64,000 nt of DNA, taken from NCBI GenBank assembly GCA_019112865.1, contig DXIN01000014.1, positions 1 through 64,000 on the forward strand. The letters are read 5' to 3'. The notes below the pieces were generated by a model. That model was not told where the DNA came from, did not search any database, and was given only the letters and a program-made list of their open reading frames with translations. Position numbers and translations under genes: made by a program. The stretch is from Candidatus Helicobacter avicola (GTDB lineage: Bacteria > Campylobacterota > Campylobacteria > Campylobacterales > Helicobacteraceae). Positions 18,292 through 26,926 of this stretch are shown here, in pieces. The first letter of the stretch is position 1; each line of letters opens with the position of its first letter.

Positions 18292-19335
18292 ATGAAAAAG
18301 GTTTTTGGCTTTGTGATGAGTGTATTCATCGTGGGATTTTTTGTCGCTTGCGGCGATTCTAAGGGAGATTCTAAGGCAGAATCTAGCGCAGGCGATGCGG
18401 ACAAGGTCTATACGATAAAGTTCGCCCATGTGGTGAGCGCAGGTAGCCCTAAGGGCAAGGCAGCGGATTTGTTTGCCAAGAGAGCAGGGGAGCTAAGCGG
18501 TGGCAAGCTAAAGGTTGAGGTATTCCCCTCTGCACAGCTTGTCGATGATGATAAGGTATTCCAAGAGCTTAAGCGCAACAATATCCAAATGGCAGCCCCA
18601 AGCTTTTCGAAATTCACGCCTATTGTCAAGGAGTTTAATCTCTGGGACGTGCCTTTTATCTTCCGTGATAACGAGCATTTGCACAATGTAATGGACGGCG
18701 AAGTGGGGCAGATTCTCAAAGACAAAATCGCGCAAAAGGGCTTTATCGCGCTAGATTATTGGGACGCAGGGTTTAAGCAATTCAGCACCAACAAAGACCC
18801 TATCGTGTTGCCAAGTGATGCTAAGGGGCAGAAAATCCGCATTATGAGCTCTAAGGTGCTAGAAGAGCAGATGAAGGCTATCGGTGCAAATCCGCAGAAT
18901 ATCAACTTTGGCGAGGTGTATTCGGCACTCCAAACCGGTGTGGTCGATGGTGCGGAAAATCCTCTCTCAAACCTCTACAACTCACGATTTTATGAGGTGC
19001 AAAAATCTATCACGATGACAAATCACGGGTATTTGGGCTATCTCGTGGTAGCAAGTGAGAAATTTTGGAATGAATTACCGCAGGATTTAAAAGACATACT
19101 CAAGCAAGCACTTGATGAGGCTACAAAGTTTGAGCGTGAGGAGAGTGCGCGTGATGAGGCGGTGCTATTAGCAAATCTTGAGAAATACGCACAAGAAAAT
19201 GCGGGCAAACTCACTATCTACACGCTTGATGATGAGCAAAAAAAGCAGTGGCAGGAAGTAATGGTGGCGATTTATCCGAAGTTTTATGACCTCATCGGGC
19301 AGGATTTAATCCAAAAAACGCTTGATACAAAGTAA
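18292..19335 (+). CDS. dctP: TRAP transporter substrate-binding lipoprotein
   Basis: A 347-residue DctP-type extracytoplasmic receptor. The N-terminus ends in a lipobox-like FFVACGD, so it may be anchored to the membrane rather than free. A linker of repeated Asp/Glu-Ser pairs (GDSKGDSKAESS) precedes the domain, and it is coded by GATTCT/GAATCT words. The core (IKFAHVVSAGSPKGKAADLFAKRAGELSGGKLKVEVFPSAQL; GQKIRIMSS; FGEVYSALQTGVVDGAENPLSN) is canonical, with the Arg of KIRIM expected to bind the substrate carboxylate. Substrate: a C4-dicarboxylate or similar organic acid; it cannot be refined by eye. Confidence 0.94.
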   Translation: MKKVFGFVMSVFIVGFFVACGDSKGDSKAESSAGDADKVYTIKFAHVVSAGSPKGKAADLFAKRAGELSGGKLKVEVFPSAQLVDDDKVFQELKRNNIQMAAPSFSKFTPIVKEFNLWDVPFIFRDNEHLHNVMDGEVGQILKDKIAQKGFIALDYWDAGFKQFSTNKDPIVLPSDAKGQKIRIMSSKVLEEQMKAIGANPQNINFGEVYSALQTGVVDGAENPLSNLYNSRFYEVQKSITMTNHGYLGYLVVASEKFWNELPQDLKDILKQALDEATKFEREESARDEAVLLANLEKYAQENAGKLTIYTLDDEQKKQWQEVMVAIYPKFYDLIGQDLIQKTLDTK

Positions 19336-19353
19336 GCTAGATTCTATAAGGTT

Positions 19354-19980
19354 GTGGTTTTGAAGTCGTTGTTGTTATTGCTACAAAAGCCCTTTAAATG
19401 GGCGCATTTGAGCCCGGGTGTGAATAAGGTTTTTAAAATCCTTGATGTGATTATCGCTGGTATTAATAAAAACATCGCTGTTTTTGGGCTAGTAGCGGGT
19501 GTAGCTATCGTGGCGATTAATGTCTTTACGCGCTTTTTGGCGAACTTTTTCCCTGATATTCACTCACTGACTTGGGGTGAGGAGGTCTCGACATATTGCT
19601 TTATTTGGAGTGCGCTCTTTGGGGCGGCGTATGGCTTCCGCAAGGGTGTGCATATCTCGGTGATGATTGTCGTGGAGCGGTTTCCTCCTGCGCTAGCAAA
19701 GGCGTGTGTGCTGTTTTCTTATGTCATTAGTGCGTGCTTTTTGGCGTTTATGGCGTATGCGGGGTATTTGGTGTGTGAGCTAAACTATGAGCTTGGGCGG
19801 TATTCAGAGGCTTTGCATAATGTGCCGCTATGGGTGTTTCTCGTGTGTCTGCCCGCATCTTTTTTGGGTGCGACTTATCGCGTGATTGAAAAAATCTATG
19901 AAATCTCGTGGATGGAAGCTAAAGATGTAGTCAAAATCACGCAAGATGAGATTATGCACGATGTGGCGATAAAGGAGTGA
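19354..19980 (+). CDS. dctQ: TRAP transporter small membrane subunit
   Basis: About 208 residues with four membrane helices. DctQ features include the second-helix region and the WGEEVSTYCFIWSALFGAAYGFRKGVHISV stretch. It pairs with DctM as the permease. No ATG is available: GTG 19354 and TTG 19360 are both possible; the TTG has the better distance from AAGG. It is followed after three bases by the tautomerase gene. Confidence 0.93.
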   Translation: MVLKSLLLLLQKPFKWAHLSPGVNKVFKILDVIIAGINKNIAVFGLVAGVAIVAINVFTRFLANFFPDIHSLTWGEEVSTYCFIWSALFGAAYGFRKGVHISVMIVVERFPPALAKACVLFSYVISACFLAFMAYAGYLVCELNYELGRYSEALHNVPLWVFLVCLPASFLGATYRVIEKIYEISWMEAKDVVKITQDEIMHDVAIKE

Positions 19981-19983
19981 GCA

Positions 19984-20202
19984 ATGCCCTATATCAATAT
20001 CAAAGTAACGCGTGAAAATGGCGAACCCACAAAAGAGCAAAAGGAGCAACTCATAGAGGGTGCGACTAGGCTCGTCTCTGAAGTGCTAGGCAAAAACCGC
20101 GCAACTACCTTTGTCATCATCGAGGAAGTGGAGACGGATAATTGGGGTATCGGCGGAGAGAGCGTAACGCATCTGCGCACTCAAGCGCGTCAAAAGGCGT
20201 GA
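19984..20202 (+). CDS. 4-oxalocrotonate tautomerase-family protein
   Basis: A 72-residue tautomerase-fold protein with Pro directly after the initiator Met (MPYINIKVTRENG), the catalytic base after Met removal, and a conserved TTFVIIEEV segment. The family catalyses keto-enol tautomerisation of unsaturated dicarboxylates and related compounds. It lies between dctQ and dctM, which suggests it acts on, or downstream of, the transported acid. The physiological substrate is unknown, and the position inside a TRAP operon is unusual. Confidence 0.9.
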   Translation: MPYINIKVTRENGEPTKEQKEQLIEGATRLVSEVLGKNRATTFVIIEEVETDNWGIGGESVTHLRTQARQKA

Positions 20203-20637
20203 GTGGAGCTGTGGAATGCTAGAATCTAAAGTCGCTAGAGAGAATCTAGTGAATCTAAGCAATGAGATTTAGGCTTTGTATGGTCGCAAAGCACAGCGGT
20301 GAGAGGCTTCTGCCTATCAAACCCCGATAGGGCGCAAGTATCTTGCAATGCAATGATAGAATCTCACGCTACTAGCGGCGTTATAGAATCTAGGCAACTT
20401 TTAGATTGAGAGATTTATAAGCTAGATTCTAATCTTGCAAAATCTTAAAAGCGGATTAGAATCTACTATAACCTCATCAGGGATTGTCTTTTGGCATTCT
20501 AAGATTTCTGATGAGATGTGGTCGCTTGAAATCACAAAGAGCCAAATGCCTTAGTGTATCAAAGATTCTAAGTGGGATTTGTGCGAGGGTTTCTAGTGAG
20601 ACAGAGTGTCAGTGCAAACAAACATAAAGGATAATGT
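20203..20637. repeat. 435-bp repeat-bearing gap within the TRAP operon
   Basis: No gene is visible. On the minus strand, 20276-20350 is a diverged copy of the hairpin repeat family (GCAAGATACTTGC arm pair, AGGC/GCCT inner stem, GCGACCATACA end). At 20492-20514 is TGGCATTCTAAGATTTCTGATGA, close to the inverted-repeat end of the elements at 22.5 and 24.1 kb. AGAATCT/AGATTCT occurs seven times. The dctM ribosome site (AAAGGATA) closes the gap. Confidence 0.7.
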
Positions 20638-21936
20638 ATGAGTATAGCGGTTTTATTTATCGTGCTATTTGGGTTAATCCTCATTGGCGTGCCTATTGCG
20701 GTGGCGTTGGGGGTGAGTGCTATGGTGGCTATGGTGGCTTTTACCTCACACGATATTACGGGGATTCCAGAGATTTTTATATCGGCGTTTAAGCCCACAC
20801 TAATGGCTATCCCGATGTTTATCTTGGCAGGCTCGCTTTTGAGCAAAGGTAGTGCAGCACAGAGAATCGTGGATTTTGCTAAGTCGATGGTGGGGCATTT
20901 GCCCGGTGGATTGCCTATGAGTGCGATTTTGGCTTGTATCATTTTCGCGGCTGTGAGTGGGAGCTCGCCTGCTACGGTGGTGGCGATTGGCTCGGTGATG
21001 TTTTTGGCGATACAGCAGGCAGGCTATCCCAAATCGTATGCAGTGGGTGCTATCACAAGTGCGGGAAGTCTTGGGATTCTCATTCCGCCTTCGGTGGTGA
21101 TGATTGTCTATGGTGTTACGGCAAGTGGGCTTAGTGGGCTTGATGGCAAGGAGATTGTCGTCTCTATCGAGGCGTTGTTTAAGGCAGGGATTGTCCCCGG
21201 GCTTATGATTGGGGGTATGATGATGCTTTGGACTTATATCGGGGCGAAGCGACTAGGCTACAAGGCACAAAAGCCCGAGCCTTTGAATCTGCGGTTTAAG
21301 CAGTTTATGCGTGCGTTTTGGGCGTTGCTCATCATCGTGGTTGTGATTGGTGGGATTTATGGCGGACTTTTCACAGCGACAGAGGCAGCGGGCATAGCGG
21401 TGGTGTATGCGTTTATCGTTTCGGTGTTTGTGTATAGGGATTTGAAGCTCAAAGACTTGTATGGCGTGTGCTTAGATGCGGCTATCACCACAGCGATGAT
21501 ATTTTTTATCATCGGTGCAGCGGTGGTGTTTGCACATTTTCTCACAAGCGAGCGCATACCCCACCACATCGCCGAGTTTCTCATCGCCCAAAATATGAGT
21601 TGGTGGGTGTTTTTAATCGCGGTAAATATCCTACTCTTTATTATGGGGCAGTTTATGGAGCCTAGCTCGGTGGTGATGATTATGACGCCTTTGCTACTGC
21701 CTATTGCCGTGTCTTTGGGGATTGACCCGGTGCATTTTGGGATTATTATGGTAGTGAATATGGAGATAGGTATGATAACTCCGCCTGTGGGGCTCAACCT
21801 CTTTGTGGCAAGCTCCCTCACAGGTATGGATCTCAAAAATGTAGTGCTCTCTATCCTCCCGTGGCTCGTGGTTATGGTATTTGGACTAGCACTTGTTACC
21901 TATATCCCCCAAATCTCGCTGTGCTTGGTGGGTTAG
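20638..21936 (+). CDS. dctM: TRAP transporter large permease subunit
   Basis: A 432-residue inner-membrane permease with about twelve helices and the DctM pattern (LFGLILIGVPIAVALGVSAM; GSSPATVVAIGSVMFLAI; GITPPVGLNLFVASS-like region near residue 385). With DctP and DctQ it forms a sodium-driven uptake system. It is separated from dctQ by the tautomerase gene and a 435-bp repeat region, so coupling within the operon is weaker than usual. Its stop codon overlaps the convergent DUF5989 gene by two bases. Confidence 0.95.
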   Translation: MSIAVLFIVLFGLILIGVPIAVALGVSAMVAMVAFTSHDITGIPEIFISAFKPTLMAIPMFILAGSLLSKGSAAQRIVDFAKSMVGHLPGGLPMSAILACIIFAAVSGSSPATVVAIGSVMFLAIQQAGYPKSYAVGAITSAGSLGILIPPSVVMIVYGVTASGLSGLDGKEIVVSIEALFKAGIVPGLMIGGMMMLWTYIGAKRLGYKAQKPEPLNLRFKQFMRAFWALLIIVVVIGGIYGGLFTATEAAGIAVVYAFIVSVFVYRDLKLKDLYGVCLDAAITTAMIFFIIGAAVVFAHFLTSERIPHHIAEFLIAQNMSWWVFLIAVNILLFIMGQFMEPSSVVMIMTPLLLPIAVSLGIDPVHFGIIMVVNMEIGMITPPVGLNLFVASSLTGMDLKNVVLSILPWLVVMVFGLALVTYIPQISLCLVG

Positions 21937-22082
21937 AAAATCGTATAGATAAATGGTGCTATGGCACTTCCCTGTGATAGCACGATGAGTGCGCCGAGGA
22001 AAAGCATTACCAAAATCACAGGAAAGAGCCAAAATTTCTTTCTTGCTCTCAAAAACTGCCAAAGTTCTTTTAAGATTCCCAT
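21933..22082 (-). CDS. DUF5989 small membrane protein
   Basis: A 49-residue ORF, too short for most gene callers: MGILKELWQFLRARKKFW, then a single hydrophobic helix and the end SQGSAIAPFIYTIF. That pattern (LW-F-R-RKK-W, one TM, QGSAIAPFIYT) is characteristic of DUF5989 proteins. AAAGGAGG stands seven bases before the ATG. The family typically accompanies a carbamoyltransferase and an SxtJ-like protein, both present here: SxtJ ends 11 bases upstream. Function is unknown; a structural subunit of a membrane complex is an inference. Confidence 0.9.
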   Translation of the reverse strand: MGILKELWQFLRARKKFWLFPVILVMLFLGALIVLSQGSAIAPFIYTIF

Positions 22083-22093
22083 TATCGCCTCCT

Positions 22094-22480
22094 TTAAAAT
22101 TGGTTTTTCATACTTTGGGGTTGTTGTGCGCGCACCTTGAAGTAGCTTGGCGCGCTTTTGTCGGGCTTTTGGGCTAAGACATCGCGCCCGATGAGCCTAA
22201 AGACAAGTGCCACAGGCGTGAAGATTCCAAAAAACAAGATCGTTAAAATGCTACGCGAGATGACAAAGCCTATGCCCTCGCCTAAGACAATCCAGAGGCG
22301 ATATATGGGCGCAATAACGCGCGGAAATGCTAAGAGTGCGAGGCTAATGCCACAGGCGATGAGTGCCCATACACGCGGCGTGTTGGCGTAGTCTTTTAGC
22401 AGTGGGAAAAGCGCTAGGATTGCAAAAATCCCAGCCCATATTGCTAGAAATGTGCGTAGGTCTTTGGTGGTGGGTTGCAT
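22094..22480 (-). CDS. SxtJ-family membrane protein
   Basis: A 128-residue protein with four hydrophobic segments and a short cytoplasmic C-terminus ending DKSAPSYFKVRAQQP. The layout (TKDLRTFLAIWAGIF; LYRLWIVLGEGIGFVISRSILTILFFGIFTPVALVFRLIGRDVL) is that of SxtJ-like proteins found beside O-carbamoyltransferases. The biochemical role is not established. AAAGGAGTAACTT precedes its ATG. It is probably co-transcribed with the DUF5989 gene. Confidence 0.85.
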   Translation of the reverse strand: MQPTTKDLRTFLAIWAGIFAILALFPLLKDYANTPRVWALIACGISLALLAFPRVIAPIYRLWIVLGEGIGFVISRSILTILFFGIFTPVALVFRLIGRDVLAQKPDKSAPSYFKVRAQQPQSMKNQF

Positions 22481-22808
22481 AAGTTACTCCTTTTGGTTTT
22501 AGATTTTTGGGCATTCAGCTTTTCGCGACTTTTTAGGGAATCTACGCTCGGATTTTCGGTCACTTACGCTCAAGTAAGCTCCCTCAATCCTCGCTTGTTC
22601 TGCTTGCAGTGATGTGTAGCGAAGCGGAACGAAAAAACCCTAAAAATTCATCGAAAATCTTAGAATGCCCGGGCAAGCCTTGATGAGATTTGCTAGCAGA
22701 TTTAGAATCTAGTGAAGTTTCAGATTTACATTCTAATAGATTTAGAATCTGCCACGATTTATAGAATCTCATCAAGGTTTTGCTAAACATCAATAGAATC
22801 TAGCCTCA
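22481..22808. repeat. Intergenic region with inverted-repeat element, copy 1
   Basis: No gene. At 22509-22670 is an element with imperfect 30/33-nt inverted ends (GGGCATTC...TTTTTAGGG at 22509-22538 and its complement at 22638-22670). Inside it are a smaller CTTAC...GTAAG hairpin and about 36 bases missing from copy 2. Beyond it, CCTTGATGAGATT near 22677 and AATCTCATCAAGG near 22764 form a further inverted pair, with several AGAATCT words between. Confidence 0.75.
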
Positions 22809-24089
22809 TCACTCCACATCGTGTGTCTCCTGTGTGGGTGTAGTGTGGTGATTCTCTCGTGCAGGGCGCGTGGCGATCTCCCCGCTATCAATCTTATGAG
22901 CCAAAAACTTCGCGATAAGCTCGTTAGCTAGGGCATTTGGGTGGGTATCACAATGATGAATACCATACTGCAGGCGATTTTTTGTATATTGTGGTAGCAT
23001 TGTGCTTGCTAAAAACCATTTGAAGTCCTGATTTTTAAGCCACGCAGTAATGGCGTTAGATTCTGCAATTTCTATTTCATTGCTAAGGTTGTTGCTATCC
23101 CATAAGATAAAGTGCAATCTCGTGTCAAATTGCGTGCGCAAAGCCACATCTATCTCGTCTAAAATCGCGAAATAAAGCGCGTTGTATCGCTCATCATAGG
23201 CGTATTTTGGACGCGTGAGCTTGAAAAGATAGCTTTTTTTATCAAGTTGTAAAAAGATTTTGTTGGCTACTTTGTCCCAAAGATTTTTGTGTTGATTTTT
23301 CCATAGGAGTATATCCCCTGAAAGTGTGAATCTCGGCGCGTTGAGGTCTTCCCAAGGGCTAAAGCCATTTGCCCTCTGAATATGCCCGGGCAGGCTTTCG
23401 TAAAAGGCGATATAGTCCTCACAGCCTTGTGTGATGCGCGCTACTTCTCCACTTTTAAGCAGGGCTAGGGCTTGATGATTGCCATAGCCGTGAAATCCGA
23501 AGTTAAAAACCTTAAATCGCGTGTGTTGGTTTAGAAAATAGGGTAGGGTTTGCTCGTCATTGACACCTTCGCCGATGGTAAAGCTATCGCCAAAAAACAA
23601 AAGACAATGTTTTGAATCTGGGCTGGAATTGGGCGTGTGTCGGTAGCCAAAGTCATTGCTTGTGTAGCTGACATCATAGATTATTTCATCGCCATTTTTC
23701 TTGAGTGAAGTTACGCGGACATTGGGTTTTGCCTTGTAGCCTGTGATAGAATCTGGCGTGAAATACTCACTATTATAAGTGCCGGAGGTTTGTGTGTGGC
23801 ATTGCGCATTAGCGGCAGTCTGTGAATCTCTCACATAGCCCCATACTTCCCCTAGACTTAAACACAGCGGTAGCACGCTCACATACGCATAGATGAGTTT
23901 TTTCTTAGAATCTTTTGTCGCTCGTATGCTTAGCACTACGCAAAACACAAACCAATACAGCCCAATCCACGCAAATGGCACGATTTCTAGCTCAAAGATT
24001 CTCTGCGCTATGCCTTGGAGTTTGAGGATTACAGGTATGAGCACTATGCCTAGCAGTGCCCAAAAGATTTTGTGTTTAAAGATTTTCAT
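22809..24089 (-). CDS. SGNH/GDSL hydrolase-like membrane protein
   Basis: A 426-residue protein with about three N-terminal helices followed by a large domain. Block I of the SGNH fold is clear (LLFFGDSFTIGEGV, Ser near residue 170), with GFHGYGN for block II-III and HCDTHPNALANELIA providing the likely catalytic Asp and His near the C-terminus. Members act as acyl- or carbohydrate-esterases; in carbamoyltransferase modules the SGNH partner is common, suggesting glycan modification at the envelope. It is flanked on both sides by copies of the same inverted-repeat element. Substrate unknown. Confidence 0.85.
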   Translation of the reverse strand: MKIFKHKIFWALLGIVLIPVILKLQGIAQRIFELEIVPFAWIGLYWFVFCVVLSIRATKDSKKKLIYAYVSVLPLCLSLGEVWGYVRDSQTAANAQCHTQTSGTYNSEYFTPDSITGYKAKPNVRVTSLKKNGDEIIYDVSYTSNDFGYRHTPNSSPDSKHCLLFFGDSFTIGEGVNDEQTLPYFLNQHTRFKVFNFGFHGYGNHQALALLKSGEVARITQGCEDYIAFYESLPGHIQRANGFSPWEDLNAPRFTLSGDILLWKNQHKNLWDKVANKIFLQLDKKSYLFKLTRPKYAYDERYNALYFAILDEIDVALRTQFDTRLHFILWDSNNLSNEIEIAESNAITAWLKNQDFKWFLASTMLPQYTKNRLQYGIHHCDTHPNALANELIAKFLAHKIDSGEIATRPARENHHTTPTQETHDVE

Positions 24090-24566
24090 CGTTGCTCCTT
24101 TTAGTATTTAAGATTTTGGGCATTCAGCTTTCCGCGACTTTTTAGGGAATCTACGCTCGGATTTTCAGTTACTTACCTCTAAGTAAGCTCCCTCAATCCT
24201 CGCTTGATAACCCTAAAAATTCATCGAAAATCTTAGAATGCCCGGTAAGCCTTGATGAGGTTTGCTAGCAGATTCTGTAAATTGTTTAGATTCTGAATCT
24301 AAATTACTGAATCTAGAATCTAAATTTTCTTTAGATTCTAAACCTGCTTGAGACTCCGTGCTTGGCTTGCCTATCTTGTATGGATTCTGTGGGCTTACCA
24401 CTGCAAATAAAAAAATTAGTATTTGCGGTGGTGCTTTGGGAGTTTTGCACTAATTTTGGGGTAGGAGTTACCTTAGGCGGTAATGACTATCTCAAAATTA
24501 GTGCAATCTACCAAATGATTACCCAAAGAGCCATTTTCCCAAATCGAATGCCCGCTTGTCAAACAA
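24090..24566. repeat. Intergenic region with inverted-repeat element, copy 2, and a long hairpin
   Basis: No gene. Copy 2 of the inverted-repeat element is at 24118-24243 (ends 24118-24147 and 24211-24243), in the same orientation as copy 1. Next come 24267-24345, dense in AGATTCT/AGAATCT. At 24398-24431 is a 12-bp hairpin (CCACTGCAAATA / TATTTGCGGTGG, one mismatch). At 24445-24506 is a 28-6-28 hairpin whose outer 14 pairs (TTGCACTAATTTTG) are perfect and 23 of 28 match overall. GAATGCCC recurs at 24546. The hairpins may end the carbamoyltransferase transcript, but there is no clear T-run. Confidence 0.75.
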
Positions 24567-25316
24567 TTAATCTAGCTCATACCTATCCTTTATATCTTGG
24601 TATCTCTCCCTATTTTCCGCACTCTGCGCGTCTTTATACAGCACAAAGTCCTCAATCACGAGCATATCCATCTCCGTGCCCATAAAGCACGCGAAACTAT
24701 CCTTTGGGCTACACACGATAGGCTCACCTCGGACATTGAAACTCGTATTGACAAGCACCGGGCAGGAAGTGAGCTCATAGAATCTTTGCAAAAGCGCGTA
24801 ATAGCGAGGATTGGTCTGCTTATGCACACTCTGAATCCGCGCAGAATAGTCAATGTGCGTAACGCTTGGGATCTCGCTACGCACGACATTGAGCTTATCA
24901 ATCCCAAAGAGATTTTGCTCTGCCTCACTCATCGGGTAGCATTTGCTCGCTTTTACCGGTGCGACAAGCAGCATATAGGGCGAATCACAATCTAGCTCAA
25001 ACCACTCGCCTAACTTCTCGGCTAGCACGCTGGGCGCAAAGGGACGGAAAGACTCGCGGTATTTTATTTTTAAGTTCATCGTCTTTTGCATAGTAGTGTT
25101 GCGTGGGTCGCCGATGATGGAACGTGCTCCAAGGGCGCGGGGTCCAAACTCACATCGTCCCTGATGCCAGCCTATGACTTTGCCCTGCGTGAGCGCGTGG
25201 GCGGTAATATCAATGAGTGTAGCAAACTCGTGCTTTTCATACACCGCGCCTTGGGCTTTTAGGGTGGATTCTACCTCGGTGTTGGTGTAGGACAAGCCTA
25301 AATACGAGCCCTGCAT

Positions 25317-25560
25317 TGAGTCTCTTTGCGTTGCAGCTTGGCTTGTCTCTTGCGCGTTGTCTTTTAGCGAAAAATCGGGGAGTTTGTCGCTCGCTTCGTC
25401 GATAGACGCTCTAGTCTTATCTCCTCGCTCACGACTGCACAACCCCGATTTTTCATCTAAAATACTGCCGCTTGCCTCTTTGGTGCTCTTTGCAAACTCC
25501 TTCCCTCGGGCTTGATTGCTGCCGTCGACAATCAAGCTCCCCGATTTATCGCTCAAGACT
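25317..25560 (-). repeat. Palindromic insert inside the carbamoyltransferase frame
   Basis: About 81 codons absent from the usual family alignment, between PRGHSVL and MQGSYLGLSY. It contains a 12-bp perfect inverted repeat (GAAAAATCGGGG at 25369-25380, complement at 25443-25454), a 9-bp hairpin (25510-25518 / 25529-25537) and a third CCCCGATTT at 25539-25547. It is low in hydrophobic residues and in frame. GGGCATTCAG at its 5' end (complement of 25559-25568) matches the ends of the elements at 22.5 and 24.1 kb. Confidence 0.65.
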
Positions 25561-26650
25561 GAATGCCCTCTAGGTTTGCCCTGCTCGATGTAATAGTAAG
25601 CAAACGCACACCCCAGCGCATTCCCCGCATCTCCACTCGCAGGCTGTATCCAAATATCCTCCAAAAGCCCCTCGGCTTTAAGTTGCTTATAGATTTTGCC
25701 ATTACCCACGCAGTTGAGTGCCACGCCACCGCTTAGGGCGAGGTTTTTAGAATTGGTAGTTTTTAGCGCGTGACGCGCGAGCTTTAGCATTACTTCTTCG
25801 GTAACCACTTGTATAGAGGCGGCGAGATCGAAATGGGCTTGGGTGAGGCGGGATTCTGGGTTGCGTTGATTATGAGCAAAGAGCGCATCAAAAGCGGCAT
25901 TGGTCATCTTAAGCCCATAGGTGTAGGAGAAATACCGCATATCAAGTGCGAAGCTCCCGTCATCTTTGATGTCGATGAGGTGGGATTTGATAAGATCCAC
26001 ATATTTGGGCTCGCCATAGGGGGCTAATCCCATAACTTTGTATTCCCCGGAATTAACCTTAAAGCCCGTGTAGTAGGTGAAAGCCGAATAAAGGAGTCCT
26101 AGTGAGTGCGGGAAATGCAGCTCTTGGCAAATCTCTATGTGGTTATCAATGCCTTTGGCGATAGTCGTGGTGCTCCACTCGCCCACGCCGTCCATCACAA
26201 GGATAGCAGATTCACTAAAGGGGCTTGGATAAAACGCACTTGCGACGTGGCTGATGTGGTGCTCGCTAAAGTAGAGATTAGCAAGCACTTTTTGCTTGAA
26301 GGCTTTGATTTGTGCTTTTGACTTGTGCGGGTAGAGCTCACGATACACGGAAGCTAGCTCGCGTGCGAGGGTTTCTTTGAGAAATAATTTGTCTTTGAGC
26401 CAGATAGGGATTGCTTTAAGGAAGCTAAAAAATCCGCGTGGTGCAGTGGTGAAGTAGGTCTCCAAAAGCCTCTCAAACTTCAAAAACGGCTTGTCATAAA
26501 ACACAAAGGCATCGATAGAATCTAAGTCATAAGAGATTTGATGATTGGCTGAAATGTCGCGGACGACTTGGGTGGTGGGTTTTGTAGTGGGTTGGGTGGT
26601 GGATTTGGCGGTAGATTCTAGAGAGCTTTGCGCAGGGGCTTTATCTACTG

Positions 26651-26661
26651 CCCCCCCCCCC
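26651..26661 (-). repeat. Poly-C tract (11 C; poly-G on coding strand)
   Basis: Homopolymer switching the carbamoyltransferase. Eleven bases are out of frame; ten or thirteen are in frame. Confidence 0.92.
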
Positions 26662-26926
26662 AATTACGCTCTTAGAGAGAAACTCACACGCATTTTTTAT
26701 ACTAAGGCGTGGGAATCGCTCATCGCCCTTTTTGCGCGAGAGTCGCTCCTCTTGAATCGCAAAGAGTATTTTATCATCACGCAAGAGGGCTATCGCGCTA
26801 TCGTGGTAGTATGCTGATATGCCTAGGATTAGCATAAACACTCCTTTTGGGTCAAAAATGTGGCAATTATAGCATATTTTGGCTCGGAATTATGCCAAAA
26901 GATAGTATTTGTTCTCGCTAAACCTC

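Larger units (their letters stand above)
24567..26835 (-). pseudogene. Phase-variable NodU/CmcH-type carbamoyltransferase, OFF in this sequence (C11 tract)
   Basis: An O-carbamoyltransferase: MLILGISAYYHDSAIALL, ERLSRKKGDERFP, then AFVFYDKPFLKFERLLETYF, HHISHVASAFYPSPF, the NALSGGVALNCVGNG-type block and the C-terminal WHQGRCEFGPRALGARSIIGDPRN domain. A C11 run (26651-26661) interrupts the frame after residue ~62; ten or thirteen bases restore it, giving about 755 residues. The family is usually near 600, the excess being a Thr/Pro-rich insert around the tract and an 81-residue insert at 25317-25560. ATG 26835 follows AAAGGAG. It transfers carbamoyl from carbamoyl phosphate to a glycan hydroxyl; the acceptor is unknown. 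Confidence 0.88.

Noticed and set aside
20203-20637. A hidden gene between the tautomerase and dctM
   Set aside because: No frame longer than a few dozen codons; the stretch is explained by repeats and AGAATCT words.
24445-24506. Integron attC site
   Set aside because: The long hairpin lacks convincing RYYYAAC/GTTRRRY core sites, and there is no integrase or cassette array.
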